Below are positions 1-15,000 of a DNA stretch of 64,000 nt, piece by piece. Positions within the stretch are counted from its first letter, which is position 1; the number at the start of each line of letters is the position of its first letter. Origin of the DNA: Apostichopus japonicus (Eukaryota > Echinodermata > Holothuroidea > Aspidochirotida > Stichopodidae); the NCBI RefSeq assembly GCF_037975245.1, contig NC_092580.1:6916501-6980500 (forward strand), in the 5' to 3' direction. Position numbers and translations under genes: made by a program. The notes below the pieces were generated by a model. It made no database searches and was not told where the DNA came from. It worked only from the letters and a program-made list of their open reading frames with translations.

Positions 1-3000
1 GGAAACACTCTAACAGTTACTGGTGCAAGATTGAACATTATAATGAGACCACAGATTGTTTTTACTGTTGATAATCAAGAAAGCACTGAGGTGAGAATGA
101 TGATCTTTTTCTACTTAGAATACTTGTTTTATTTGATTTATTTGGGGGAAGCTTTTAACCCTCATTTAATGAAATAAAATTTACTTACATTGTTTGATTG
201 TTTACATTATAGATTATTTATGGGTTGTTTCTAAATGGTTTGTTAGTATTTTAGTACCACACATTTTAACATTCCTGTGAGCAAAAGTGGCCTCAGTTTT
301 GCACATCTTGCAAAAATACACTGTTTTCATTTTTCTGCATTTTGGGATGAATGCATTATTTAGTGTATCATGGTACACAAGATGTATGCAATGTGTGAAC
401 AAAATGAATGTTCATTAAATCATTGATAGTAATGAAGAAAGGTTCATTTTATTAGACTGTACTTTTTGTAAATTTTTCCAAATAGATTTGTGAAATTATT
501 GATGCTAGCAAGATGCTTTGTCCTTCTCCGAGCCTTAACTTCACTCAAACAAGGAGAAAGAGAGCTGATGAGGCAGGAGGTCTTGTTGATGTTGGGTTTA
601 TCATGGATGGAGTAACAGAACTCTTAACCTGGTCAATTGACAATGAGGAAACATTTCAGTATGTGCAAGATCCAGAATATGACCAGTTTGAAGGCGGTGT
701 CAGCGAATACGACGGCAGTCCCCAGCTACTTAGTCTTAAGGTAATTATAATTACATCTAATCTAATAGTTTAATTAGAGTAAAATCATTCCATTCAAGAA
801 AATAAGAGTTAATAAAGACCCTGTGACAACTCATCAGTAAATAGCACATATCACCTAAGATAGAGAACTAGGGAGCATTTATACATAATCATTTATTTCG
901 TTCTGGAGGTGTTTTAGATTTCGAGATGTGATGCTACAGCATGTTTACTAGCTGAGGAAGTCAAACCATTAAAGAACAGCAATGCATGGTGACCTTTAAC
1001 AGTATATAGTTTCATCTTCCAACCCTTGTTCTTTCCTTGATATCTGCTACAATTTATATCACAGTTATTGAAATAAACCAAAAATAAACCAAATAGTACT
1101 GAAACCAAACAAAAATGCATATCCTTGATGTGCAGTTCTCTAGTCAACATCTTGTATGATGATGTCAAATAACAAAAGCTGTTTGTCTACCATGTTCGAC
1201 TTGCTCACTTGTCGAAACGTTACTCTCTTATTTTTGATTCAGAATGTTTTTATAATTAGAATATACTTTTTCCAGGAAGAAGATGTTGTCATTTTGTTTA
1301 CCAATTTACCAATGTTGTCTAATACTACATGTTCATGTGTGTCATTCATGTGTGTGAGAACTATGAAAGGAAATCTCTCATACAAACATTATCTGTAATG
1401 TTTATTTTGCCATTTATTTCCCTGTCTCTTTTACACAGGGTAGAAATTTAGATGAGGGAAGCCAAGAAATAGATGTGAAAGTTTACATTGGTACAGAGCT
1501 GTGTGTAAATATTACTCTCACTCCTGGATCCTTGGTTTGCACCCCTCCAAAGAAATCCCCACCAGCTGGGGATATAAATGGGGAACAAACTGAGAGAGAC
1601 TTACCATATGTCACTGTAAGTGATGACAGAGTTTTATCTTAATTTGGATATAACAGAATGACTATACAGCCATTTATCCGAATGTCCCTACCTGGTTATG
1701 TTAGAAAGAATTATTTCTGTAACTCAGATTTTCATCAAAATTTTGCCTGGTTTAATTTACATTCACACTTATATGGTTACTTCCGGTATTGCAATATGAA
1801 AAAAATTCATATTTATGTCAAAGTTGAATAAATTGTAAAAATTTTGAATAAGCCTTACCAGTGTCATTTAAGCATTGCCTCCATGCTTTGCTTTTTATCA
1901 TATCTTATCTGTTTTAGTATTTCTCTACATCCAGGTCCGACATGCTAATCGGAATTTTGGGATAGGATATCTCAGATATGTCAGCCAGATAACGGCAATC
2001 TTACAGATAGCCTTACCAGTGATTGCCTTTCTGCTCATTGTACTGATTTGTACTATTCTAGCAATGTTTTACTTAAGACGGCAAAAAGCTGGTAAAATAA
2101 AGGACCTGGAATTTCAAATGAGAGAAATACAAGATTCTGTCAGCGGAAACCTCAAGTCTTGTAAGTAAAATCACTGTTTCTCATTTCTGCCAGTGTTTGC
2201 ATGTAATCTGTTAAAAAGTCATTTACTAGCATTAAACTAATTATGTTGATGTGGATAAACTCTTGAGCTCTTAATCCATGGAGATACCAGGGTTAATCTC
2301 TGGGTGTAGTAAACAATCGTACACAGGGTCAAACATGAAACTGGTATTAACATAAAAAGATGTGGAAACAATGAATTTATAAGAACATTGTACAGATGTC
2401 TCAAAATCCTGTTCTTTAGTTAGTTGAAAAGTGAATCTCATTTACAGTGGAGTATGGATGCTGATAATTTTCACAATAAGTTCCCACCTCCCCCCCCCCC
2501 CCTCCTCACCTGATAAGTACACCACAGATTGGAAAATAGGCTAATCATTTGAATCCAATTATTTTTCCAAAAGTAATGTCTCCATGTCTGTTGACTGTTA
2601 CAGTATTTGCCACTCTTCAAACGACTATGCATGACTTTGACACTGCTCTGGAGCAAAGACAGATGATACCAATACACTCTAAGAGGCAGTATATCTTAAA
2701 CATGCTATTCCTGGGGTTACAGGTAGAACCACCCGCACAACCAACAAAGGTACGTAAATTCATTTCACCACTTACTTAGTAACCATAATGGCCATCATCA
2801 TTTTAACAGAAGAATAGAAAATATTAATGTTTTTTACTACTATGTATCTTTCATGAGCATTATCAATTCAATTTTTGGCTTTTCTTTCTTTTTGATCAAG
2901 AATCCTTATTTCTCGTTGGACACCAGATATCTTAGTTTGTATTACATGTATATCTTTTTCGATACACTAGATTTAACATAAATAAGGGAATCTTGTATCC

Positions 3001-6000
3001 TTGTTTTTATAGCCAGCCCTACAGGTCATATTCTGACATTGCAGTTCATGGGGTTATTTTAACACTTATATTTCAAGAAACCTCAGAAGTGTATATTTAC
3101 TGATTTTGAATCCTGGTTTTGCATTTCAGTTCACATGTCTTTGTCCACAACACCCCTCCAGAAATTTGTATTTCCTTATTTGTGGGTAAAAACATATATC
3201 CTGGTGTTTGATAAGAAGATTGCTATAATAGAATATTTTTTACCATAGTTTAATCCATTCAGTTCAAGCATGTTAATCTTTAGTATTGTGGAAAGCTTGT
3301 AATGCTATACTGCTTCAGTTATGTGAGACATACTGCTGAAGCATAGGCCTGTCTGACATGGTAAGTTACTGTGTAAAGGGTCAGTATCTGCATGTTTAAG
3401 TAATAGTGTAAGTACATTTGATGGGGTTTTTGCAATCAGACAACAGATTATCACAGCATATAAAATTTCCTATGTAAGTTCTTTCTTTGACTGTAATAAG
3501 ATGAAGGATGGTAATTCTGGCCCAGAAAGAGATGATGTTGGAAGTGTTGTTTATATGTTCTCCACGTGATAAATAACCAGTGTTATGACAAGTCAACTCC
3601 ATGAATCAGACTCAAGTCATTGCTAGAGTGGACTTGAGTCTGCAAATAAATATGACGTAGCTTTAAGTCAGGAACCTTAAAAGACTTGAATCAGGTCACC
3701 ACTGAGAATGAGATGACTTGGAGACAGCTGAAAATGATTTTACTTTTGAGGGTCAATTGACTCAGGCCAAAGTAAGCTGAAAGAAGGAAACAGCTCAATG
3801 ACTAGAACTATGATATAATTATATTAGATATCTTATTAAGTGTACAGATGCTGGTGCTACAATGCAAATTTAGCATATTTTCCAAAGCTAACCAGATGAG
3901 GAAGAAACAAATTAAATCTTTAATTTACATGTACAGTAAATATGCCAAGTTTAGTCCTTGAAGTACACTGAATGGTAATTTAAGGAAAATATTTGGAACC
4001 CCCCTAAATTTAGTTATGGATTCTAATAAACACTCCAAATCAGTTATCTGCCTAAGGTAGTGTGGTATGTCATGTAAAACAAAACATAAGACAACAAAAT
4101 ATGGTTTTGAAAATTCTAAATTGCTTTTGACAAATGAATTCCCTAGCTTTCACAGGAAACCAAGAAAGGCTTGAGTAGAAAAAGGTGACATAAAAATTAC
4201 TATGATACTTATTCAGGCAGTTACATGTATTTGATGGTGACTTACTGGTTAATTGATGACCTGGGTTGACTGGAACAGTTTATTACTTGACTTATTGCTC
4301 GACATACAACTAGGAATGAATTTAACTTTAGGTTGAGTTGAGACTCAATCCAAGGGTGATTCATTACAACCCTGTAAATGACTCACTGAGCTATGTATCT
4401 GAGCTTGTATCAGAAGAAAGCAATGTTCCAGGTTTTAATGGACAGGTACACTGTGCAGTATTTCAGCCTGTCATGAAAAGAATGCTTATGAAGCCTGCTA
4501 GGCTTTCAGTATTATATTATTGCCATCTCCAATATTTGATCATAGTCCAATGATCCATTCCATTTTGCAATCCTGTCAACCTGACTATATTTTATATCAG
4601 TTCATGGAAGTATTTGGTTCTTTAATATCAACTCTCTTGTATCATCTTTTTAAACAGGAAATTTTGGGAAATGAAAAGATCCAATTTGCAATGGAAGAAT
4701 TTTCATCAAAGCTGCTTTCCAAGAAACATTTCCTGGAAGCCCTCATTCGAACCATGGACAATCATAACAACATTGGTGCTATGGACAGGTAAGCAGTGAA
4801 CGGAAACACAAATAGAAATATACTTTAGTATCTCTCATCCTTTCCTTTCCTTTCTATTTCTATTTCTCCTGTACCTCTCCCAACAAGAAATGAGACCATT
4901 AATTTTGTGAGGTTAAGATTGGTTTTACTTCTTGTCTTTACCCCAATTCTTTGTGATCATACTGCCCTCTGTCAGAAAGTTCTGATGCATGTCCCTTCTC
5001 TTTCTCAATAAGAAACAGTTTTCAGCTAGTATGGTTCTATTTTAAGAATCCATTCAACTAGCTCTGCTGCATGAACCAAACTGTTGGTTGTAACTTACAA
5101 CTGATGATATAAATTCTCGTCTAAAGCAAACTAACATTTCTCTACATCATATAAAGCAAAATAACCTTTGTTTACTGCGTCTACCAAATTAATGATTTTC
5201 TATTGTTGTTAGTCCAGACATGTAACTATGGCAACAAGATCACCAGTTCAAGTCAGACTCTCACTGACAAGCCGCTTCTTTAGTCTAACAATGCAATACC
5301 GTATCAGCTTAAAAATTGACACCTTTAATACAAACATTTTTCATTTGGTTTTCCATTCTACAATCTTATTTTGACAGTTTAGCAGAAAGTTTGGAGAGAT
5401 GTTCACTTGTAGATGAATATTGTATTTTTTTGTTTTTTTTACCAGAGTCAACATAGCATCACTTCTGTCTGTGTGCCTACTACTAGATGGAAAGCAGGAA
5501 CTCCTATCAACGTAAGATTGTCTTTCTCTAATGTTAAATTTGTGTCCAATTAAGTTAAATAAGGCAATTAACTGCTTTATATTATATTAAATTCATGATG
5601 CTTATATTGCATTTCTGACCATCTCCACTTAGTTTACTTTCAAGTAACTAATCCACTGGTCTGCATGAGTTGTATGATGCTATGTGGTATTGACTAATGC
5701 TCTGGTGTGTTTGATGCTATGTATTATTCACTAGTGCACTGGTTTGTATGATACTATGTAGTATTCACTAGTGCACTGATCTGTATGATACTATGTAGTA
5801 TTCACTAGTGCACTGATCTGTATGATACTATATAATATTCACTAGTGCACTGGTCCATGTGATGCTGTATAGTACTTGCTATTGCACTGGTCTGTACAAT
5901 ACTATGTAGTATTCACTAGTGCTCTGGTCTGTATGATACTATGTAGTATTCACTAGTGCACTGGTCCATGTGATGCTGTATAGTACTTGCTATTGCACTG

Positions 6001-9000
6001 GTCCATATGATGCTATGCAGACTTCCCTAGGTCTGTATAAGGTTTATGTGAAAAGTAGACAGACCATTAAGTCATAGGATAAGGGTAGATGTTGATATTT
6101 GTTGTGAATAGTATTATACAATCTGTTTTAACAGCAATGTTGCAATGTAACATAGTATTGTGAGAGAATCTGATACAAGTATGACCTTTCCTTTCTCCTC
6201 AGTATTTCTCACTAGATTTGTAAAGATCACTCTTGCAATGACTTCATTTGAGTGGCTATAAGGGAAAATAAAGATCTCAAACTTTAGTGAAAAACCTTAA
6301 AAGGAAGCATTTGAAGAATATGCTATTTGAAATGTATGGCCTTAGTTTGTTTCCAAATACCTTGTGAGTTGTCTCTGTTATGGTATAAAATCAACTCTTG
6401 TTCACTATGTTTCTGATATTAAGTTCCTTCACTTGGGTCCTCTGTTTTTGAAAGCCTACTCATAAATTTGTCATATCGAATGTTGTGTTTTACATCATAT
6501 TTACAGCAGCTATATAAGTTAGCCAATGAACAAACAGAGAACATTTCTTATTATAACCTTTCGCATTTGTTTTCTCTCCAGCGTCATATTCAGCTTGATG
6601 AGAGAAAAAATAGAAGATTGTGATGGCAAGCGGAACAAGTGCCGGATTTTATTCAGCAGGTAGGAAGTGGAATTTTGCTCTTCTAGCATTTTTGTTGCAA
6701 AAAGGAAAACAATTTCCTCATTATTACTAAATGTCATTTAGACTAATATGTGATATCACTTTTGTTTCCTTTATGATGTTGAACTTGAAAAGTGTTGTAG
6801 GAAATTAGATACTTTCATATTTTAATATTGAACTACAGTTTATTAAGACTAATTGCAATAATGAAAGTAATATTTTGATTCAAGAACAAATCAATTTCAC
6901 TGAATGATCAAAAGGAAAAAAGATGAAAGGAACATTGTATATAGACCGTAGGATAGGCAATCCTCCACTGTCCTAACCAAGAATTTCTTCATTCTCTCCA
7001 ACTTTGTTTGTTTATTGTCAATAACTGTAATAAAGAATTCTGCTATTTCTTTCTTTTTTTTTCTCTCTGAAGGAATGAATTTGTCTTGGAAAAGCTGATA
7101 TCAAATTGGGTTACTCTTTTCCTATACAAATATTTCAAGGTAAGGAAGCCATGATAGTTGTCTGTAAATTTAATTTGTCTTTATGAAGGGTGTACCATGC
7201 GATTATTTCACCTGTACAGCTGTCTAGACAGAACCCGGTATTGCCACAGACAGTGATAATTATCTAAATTATTACCCTCGTCCTCTTTCCTCACCCATCC
7301 CTTACATATCATGGTGTTCTTTAATTAATTTCAGGACAAAGCAGCGACTCCACTTTACCAGCTGTACCATGCAATTAGGTACGTCTGTCAAAAGGGACCC
7401 ATCGATGCTGTCACTGGCAAGTCACAATTCTCAATCAACGATCAGTGGATGCTGGAATCACAAGTCGAATTCAACGAACTTGTAAGTCACGTTATGTAGT
7501 ATTTCAAGTGTCACAGTGAATGGTTACTGCATGACTTACTAGAATATAGGAAATTCAAGCAAGCAAAACTTCAGTTCAAGCGGTTTTACTAACAAATGGG
7601 GTGGGGGGGGAGGAATTTTAACGTGGGAACTGAAAGAGCATGGGAGGTCAGTACACTATTGTTAAATCCAGACGGCAGGTGTATGTGACAGTCACTGCTA
7701 GAGTATAGTTTAAATACATTACCAGTGCACTCTTAGTTAATACTATCCATGATGACTTGCTGTCATACAGTCAGATATATCTGCTTGTATTAAACTGACA
7801 CCCCAGTTATTCTTATATTGTATTTGCAGAATCTCGAGGTGATTGCAAACAGTGTGACAGGAGAGAAGATTTCTCTAGCAGCCCTTGACATAAATTCTGT
7901 TACACAGATTAAAGAAAAGATTGTATCAGAGCTCTATAAAGAGGTGGCATTCTCTGAGCAACCAATTCCATCCTCTTATGATCTGAGTGAGTTTATCTCT
8001 ACTTTCATCATCTTTTATAAACTCATTCTTAAACTTCTGCATAATGGTGACTGGCTTCAGAAACTATCACTAGATATCACTGCAGTCAACATGATAGAAC
8101 TTGATCAGGTATATCACCCGTGTGACTCTTATATTCCTTAATATAAGTTATTTCAAACATCAAATTATCGTCTGAAAATAAGTTCAAATCAAATCCTGAG
8201 AAATGTTTCTTTCTTGGCTAGCTACATTGCATCCAAAGTAAACAGGTTAGACCATAAAGGCACAAGGAGCTTGAAAAGTTTGTCAAAATTAAAACCTAAC
8301 TTTTACTAAGGATATGAGACTCAATTGACAGTTATATCTTCTCTGTTTCTTTCTCTTTGTGCTCATGAAGATGATTTATTGGATATGAATACATCCAAGA
8401 ACAACACAGTCAGATGTGAACAAATATATTATTAATGTTTAATACATTCTTAAACTAATTCAAAAACTAGAATACATTTGACCTCATCCAAGAACAACAC
8501 AGGTGAACAGATATATTATTAATGTTTAATTCGTTCTTAAACTAATGCATAAACTAGAATACATTTGACCTCATCCAAGAACAACACAGGTGAACAGATA
8601 TATTATTAATGTTTAATTCGTTCTTAAACTAATGCATAAACTAGAATACATTTGACCTCATCCAAGAACAACACAGGTGAACAGATATATTATTAATGTT
8701 TAATTCGTTCTTAAACTAATGCATAAACTAGAATACATTTGACCTCATCCAAGAACAACACAGTCAGATGTGAACAAATATATTATTAATGTTTAATACA
8801 TTTTTAAACTAACACATAAACTAGAATACATTTGACCTCATCCAAGAACAACACAGGTGAACAGATATATTATTAATGTTTAATTCGTTCTTAAACTAAT
8901 GCATAAACTAGAATACATTTGACCTCATCCAAGAACAACACAGGTGAACAGATATATTATTAATGTTTAATTCGTTCTTAAACTAATGCATAAACTAGAA

Positions 9001-12000
9001 TACATTTGACCTCATCCAAGAACAACACAGGTGAACAGATATATTATTAATGTTTAATTCGTTCTTAAACTAATGCATAAACTAGAATACATTTGACCTC
9101 ATCCAAGAACAACACAGTCAGATGTGAACAAATATATGATTAATGTTTAATTCATTTTTAAACTAACACATAAACTAGAATACATTTGACCTCATCCAGG
9201 AACAGCACAGGTGAACAGATATATTATTAATGTTTAATTCGTTCTTAAACTAATGCATGAACTAGAATACATTTGACCTCATCCAAGAACAACACAGTCA
9301 GATGTGAACAAATATATGATTAATGTTTAATTCATTCTTAAACTAATTCATAAACTAGAAGTAGAATACCCAGAGAATGAAATGCATAGTTCTCATCTTA
9401 ACATGGATGACTTAATATGTAAACTTTCAACTTGATGACCTACATTAGGCATGAGTATATTAATCCTGGTTGTTCTCACTGTTTACAGTGTGGCGTATGG
9501 GGCAAGGAGGACAACTTATCGTTAGGGACGAAGATGATCTCAGTGGAAACACTGAAAATGGTTGGAGGAAGATAAACACTCTTGCAGACTTTCAAGTAAG
9601 CTATGTGGTAGAGAAACATTAAAGATTATGGGAGGTGTTGTGGGTGTTGAGGGGTGGGGAGGGATGGAGTGGAGGGGATAATGGTAGTTAGGAAGCTGCT
9701 TTGCTTGTTTCATAGTTGAAATGCTCATGAAAATATATGCTGTTGGGATAAATGCCCAAATATTGTCTGGAAAGTTGAACAGAGCAATTCACAGGGAAAG
9801 AATGACCAGACCAAGGCACCGGATCTAGCCAGACGGAGCTGGCTAGGCTAGACTGGCTGCCCTTGGCAGGCTACGGCATAGTTGGTGGTGTTTTTTTTGT
9901 GAGTTCAGCGCCAATTGCATGGGAAAATGCATAAGTAATTTGTCCAGAAGGTAAGTTGATCCTGATGTAAGTATGCCCACTAATTCAGTTGGGATAGTAT
10001 TATCGCAAAGGAATGAAGTTGGGGATGGGGTGGTGGGGGGGGCGTGTTAAAGAGATGTGGGATGAAAAATCAAGATGAGGGAGAGGGACTGACTATCAAG
10101 AACAGTATGCATGAATGCGTAAGCCATTGCTTGCGATTGTCAGCCATTACTTACTCTTGGGCTGAAACTACACCCACAATGATGACACCATTTAGAATAA
10201 ATACTTGCTATTTTAAGATTACACTCAATCAAGGTAGATATTTGTGAGTTCTGATTTTCTACATTTACTTTTGTCAAACAAACTCTTGTTTCCATATTTA
10301 GGTCAAACCAGAACATGCCTGTTTTGAGCTGGTAGAGAAGCAACAGAACCCTAACGCTGCAGTTGTGGGTCAAGGTGCTGCTCCTGAAATAGATGATGAC
10401 CACGGTAAATATCTACCTACTAAATGAATGTTGCCATTAATGTCAGTATAAACTAACCCCATGCCACTTTTCCATAGCATGAGTTACTATTGTAACGCTA
10501 ACTCAGTCTAAGATTCTGGGCGTCCAAATATTCCCTGCTGAGGACTGGTGGTGGTATGGAAACAAATGCGGCTTGGATGGTTGTATGTTAGTAAACGACG
10601 AGCCTTAAATCTCGCTATTACATGCAAAAGTTATAACACATAGATAAACGAGTAAAGAACAAGCGCTGTGTAGATTTCGCAATCTATTACTTTAACCAGC
10701 CACGGTACAAACAATACAATGGCACGAAGCCCTCAAAAATAGATAGAAAAACATGCACTTAACGATAATGGTCACAAACGAGGTCTCAATACCGAAGTAG
10801 AGTCCTATAACGATACGTACAAAAGTGTATAAAAGACGAATACAAGACAGATACAAGTACGACCACAATGGTCGGAGCCAGGGCTACTACCGAACCGAAC
10901 GATTCAGATCGGGAGCGAAGACTGGTCACAAGTCGTGAGGTCTGCTTCAGCTGAGCTGGTGAGGATACATCACGTGACCTCTAATATTACGTAATGTAGC
11001 CTACGACAAATAGAGGGCGACATATAAGATGACCAACGGCATCACACTATCCCCTTCTCAGTCCTTAACTTGTCCCCAAGTTATGAAAACAAAATAGTAT
11101 AAGGATCGCTAATTAGACACAAATCTAAAATCATACACATACTAATACAAAAAGAAATCCAAAATACATGAATACGTATAAAAGCAAAGTATAGCTAATA
11201 GTGCCTGCCATGCACGAGAGCCTATACACACAATAACATTGGATATTAACTCTTACTATGGGTTCAAAACTAACTTTTGAGATAAAAACGTATCACATGT
11301 CAATCTGTACCGACTAAAAAAATATGTCCTAGCTCGACTGCGAAAGAAGAAAGTTACGCAATACGAGAGTAATAGAAGAGTAATATGACCTTACATGCAC
11401 GTGTTCATACCCTAAAGGAATAACGCGGCTCGCGCGAAAGTGCAATTTGGACTCATGTGAGGTCACATTCCAGATACAACTAATAAAAGTAAAAACAACT
11501 TACGGTACCGTACATAGATATAAATACATGAAAACAATCCAAGTGAATCAAAACATAACACTCTTGATGTAACACAGAGATCCAAACCACCAAATAAATT
11601 GATAGGAAGTCCGCATCAAAATATGAAATGTCCACAAGATTTCCAAAGTAAAAAGATATCATAACGAAACCGGAGGTCCGCATCAAAAGGTGAAATGTCC
11701 ATAATAATAAGGTGAAATGTCCTTAATAATTCCACAGTAAAAATATATAATAAAGAACCACGTTATTTAACACAAAAGTCCTGATCGAGGGCATCTCTAT
11801 GGATTAACGGTAAGTCAACAGTTCGCTGGTCTGTGGGGGCAATTCGAATCCCTCCTTCTCCGTGGTAAGGACTGTACCATCTGGGTATTGGACAGTATGT
11901 TTTTCCTTCCTGTAAATAACTCCAAGACCAAGATTTTTTACTTCCGCGTTGATGATGAGTGGAATCCTTGAAGCAACCATCAGGTTCCGCAGACGGGTCA

Positions 12001-15000
12001 GTTCTTTATCATCCAGAGTTGAATCCGACGATGCTGTTGAAGGGGTTGATGTTGAAGTGGTTGGGGAAGGTGTAGAGCTATCCTCAATGGGTGATGTCAA
12101 GGGGGTTGGCGCTCGTCTACCACTGGGTCCCAACGAAAGGTCGATAGGTCCGCAGTCTACCGTTGAGGCGGGGGCGTTCTCACACGACTGGTCGCTCGCT
12201 TCGATGAGGGCAGCTAACGGATCGAAGGGTGACGGAGGTAGATCCTCGGTGCCAAAAGCCAAAGAAATATCATTTAGCCACTCATTGTTATTCGGTGTCA
12301 CAGCAGGACTCGACTTTGAATTGGCAATCTGTGGTCCAGTTGATTGTGGCACAATAGGAGCTACCGGTCCTGGCCTCCTTAAACCAAAACGCCTACCTCG
12401 CCTACCCCTAAATTCACAGTTTGGGTGATGACTGCGAAGCTGCTTCCATGAAAAAAATAATCGCCCGCACGAAAAACAATCTACTTGTGGTCTACCAATA
12501 CAACGCCCGAATGGAAGGTTTGCGGACATTGTTCTATCTTAACAATAAAAACAATAAAGCAACTACGAGGCCTCACCAACTCTGTTGGTCTCAACACTCT
12601 CTCCAGATGCTAAGCACAATTTAAGACGATCGTGGTGAACGACCTTCGGCCTCGATCGTTCCGACTGTTTTATGCGATAAGTTACATCGGATAACTTATT
12701 AACTATTAAATATGGGCCTTCCCAATATCTTTGCAACTTAGGAGACAGTCCCTTTTTCTTACTGGGGTTATACAGCCAAACTTTATCACAGACGTTATAA
12801 CCTTTGGCATTGCTAAGCCTATCATAGGACTTCTTCTGCCTTTCAACTGACGCATTTGTTTCGATTTTAGCCATTTCATGAACTGTCCTAAGTTTTTCTT
12901 CCAATTTACTTACATAGCTAACTTACATAACTAATTTCAACATGGGGAGGGGGTACCAGGAGGTCAACTGGGAGATTCATCTCCCTTCCCAACATCATTA
13001 CACTGGGTGTCTCTCCCGTGGTCTCGTGAACAGAGGAGCGGTACGCCATGGTAACATGGGGCAACCATTCATCCCAATCACGTTGGTTTTCCGAAACAAC
13101 GGCCGATAACATTGCCTCTAAGGTTCTGTTAAAACGCTCCACCATGCCATCAGATTGGGGGTGAAAGGCTGTGGTACGAGTTTTATCAATACCAAGGAGC
13201 TGTGCTAATTCTTTAAACAAATTTGACTCGAAATTTCGGCCCTGGTCAGTATGCAACTGTAGGGGAACACCGAACCTCAACACAAACTGTTCTACAAAGA
13301 CTCTGGCCACAGTAACTGCCTCCTGGTTTGGGATCGCATAAGCCTCGGTCCACTTAGTAAAGTAGTCCGCTACACACAAAATATATCTATTTCCCGTGTC
13401 GGTAACTGGTAAGGGTCCCAATATATCCATGGCCACTCTTTCCATGGGGGCTCCTACCACGTACTTTTGCATACGTGCTCTATGAGATTTAATTGGACCC
13501 TTCCTTGAAGAGCATTTTTCACATTGCCGACACCATCTCTCTATATCCTTATGATATCCAGCCCAGTAAAATCTAGATTGGACTCTCCTCATAGTTTTCT
13601 TAACACCTAGGTGACCAGCTGTGGCATTACTATGTAACAAAGACATTACCTCATTACGCATGCTTCTAGCCACCACTAATTTCAAGGAGATCTCATTCCC
13701 CGAGTCAGATTCCCATTTTCGATAAAGAATACCGTTTCTGAGACATAAGACCTTCCACATACCCCAGTAAGTTTTGAAAGTCTTGTTCTCAGCTGAAATC
13801 AGCGACCACTGCGGCTTTTCTTTGGAAATAACCATCCAGCCTATAATTCGACTGATGTCGTTATCACCCTGCTGCGCCTTCTTAATGTCTTCTACAGACC
13901 ACTGGTCCACCCAAGCACTATCTAGCTCTAGCCTGGGAGCAACTATCTCTGGCACAACCTGTCCATTATCTTTTCCACTTTGAGTTGGACTTTCTAATGA
14001 TGTAGCTGGTTCCATCCCCTTCTCAACATCTGTCCTAATTTCGCCCAGCCTATCAGTTTGACTCCCACCCTGTTTAGTTTTACTACGGGTTACAACCGTA
14101 CATACGTGGGTGTCAGTAAGATTCCCCCCAGTATCTTCTACTGTACTTAATTCCGTTTCCTCTAAACGGAGGCAATACCTACAGTCTACGCACGGGCGTC
14201 GGGAAAGCGCATCTGCATTCCCGTGTTTACTTCCTGGACGGTGCTGAATTTCGTAGTTATAAGTGCCCAGCATTTCAAGCCATCGCGCAATCTGCCCCTC
14301 GGGTTGTTTAAAATTAAGTAACCACCTCAAAGCACCATGGTCAGTTCGCACGAGAAATTCAGCACCGTACAGATAATGGTGAAAGTGTTTAATTGATGCT
14401 ACTATGGCGTACAACTCTTTTCTTGTTACGCAATACCTTCGTTCAGCCTTACTAAACGATTTACTAAAATATGCGATTACTCTTTCTTCTCCTCCCTGGA
14501 TTTGAGAGAGAACACTACCCAAGCTTTCATTGCTTGCATCTGTGTCAAGAATATACTTGTCACTGGGGGTGGGGAAGGCTAATATAGGAGTAGAGGTTAG
14601 GGCTACCTTCAAGGCGTTAAATGCTTCTTCGCATTCCTCATTCCACAGAAATCTTTTTCCCTTTTCTGTCAAACGATGTAAAGGACGTGCAATAAGAGTG
14701 AAGTTTTTAACAAACTTCCTGTAATAAGAGCATAAACCTACAAATCCTCTCACGTCACGAACACAATTTGGCCTTGGCCAATTTTTAACAACAGCCACCT
14801 TTGACGGATCAGTCGAGACTCCGTCCTTGCTAACTATGTGTCCGAGAAACTCCACTTTTTGTTTGAAAAGAAAACATTTCTTAGGCGACAGTTTCAGTCC
14901 CGCTAATTTGAACCTCGTAAAAACATCATCTATGGCAGCAATGTGTTCCTCGAAATTCTTTCCAAAAATAATTACATCGTCTAGATAGACTAAACATGTT

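Noticed and set aside
11949-12428. 159-codon plus-strand frame inside the retroelement
   Set aside because: Antisense shadow of the extra ORF on the minus strand, created by its composition.
11804-12529. Envelope gene of an errantivirus-like element
   Set aside because: No signal peptide, transmembrane helix or cysteine pattern of an envelope protein; it has a zinc-type motif instead.
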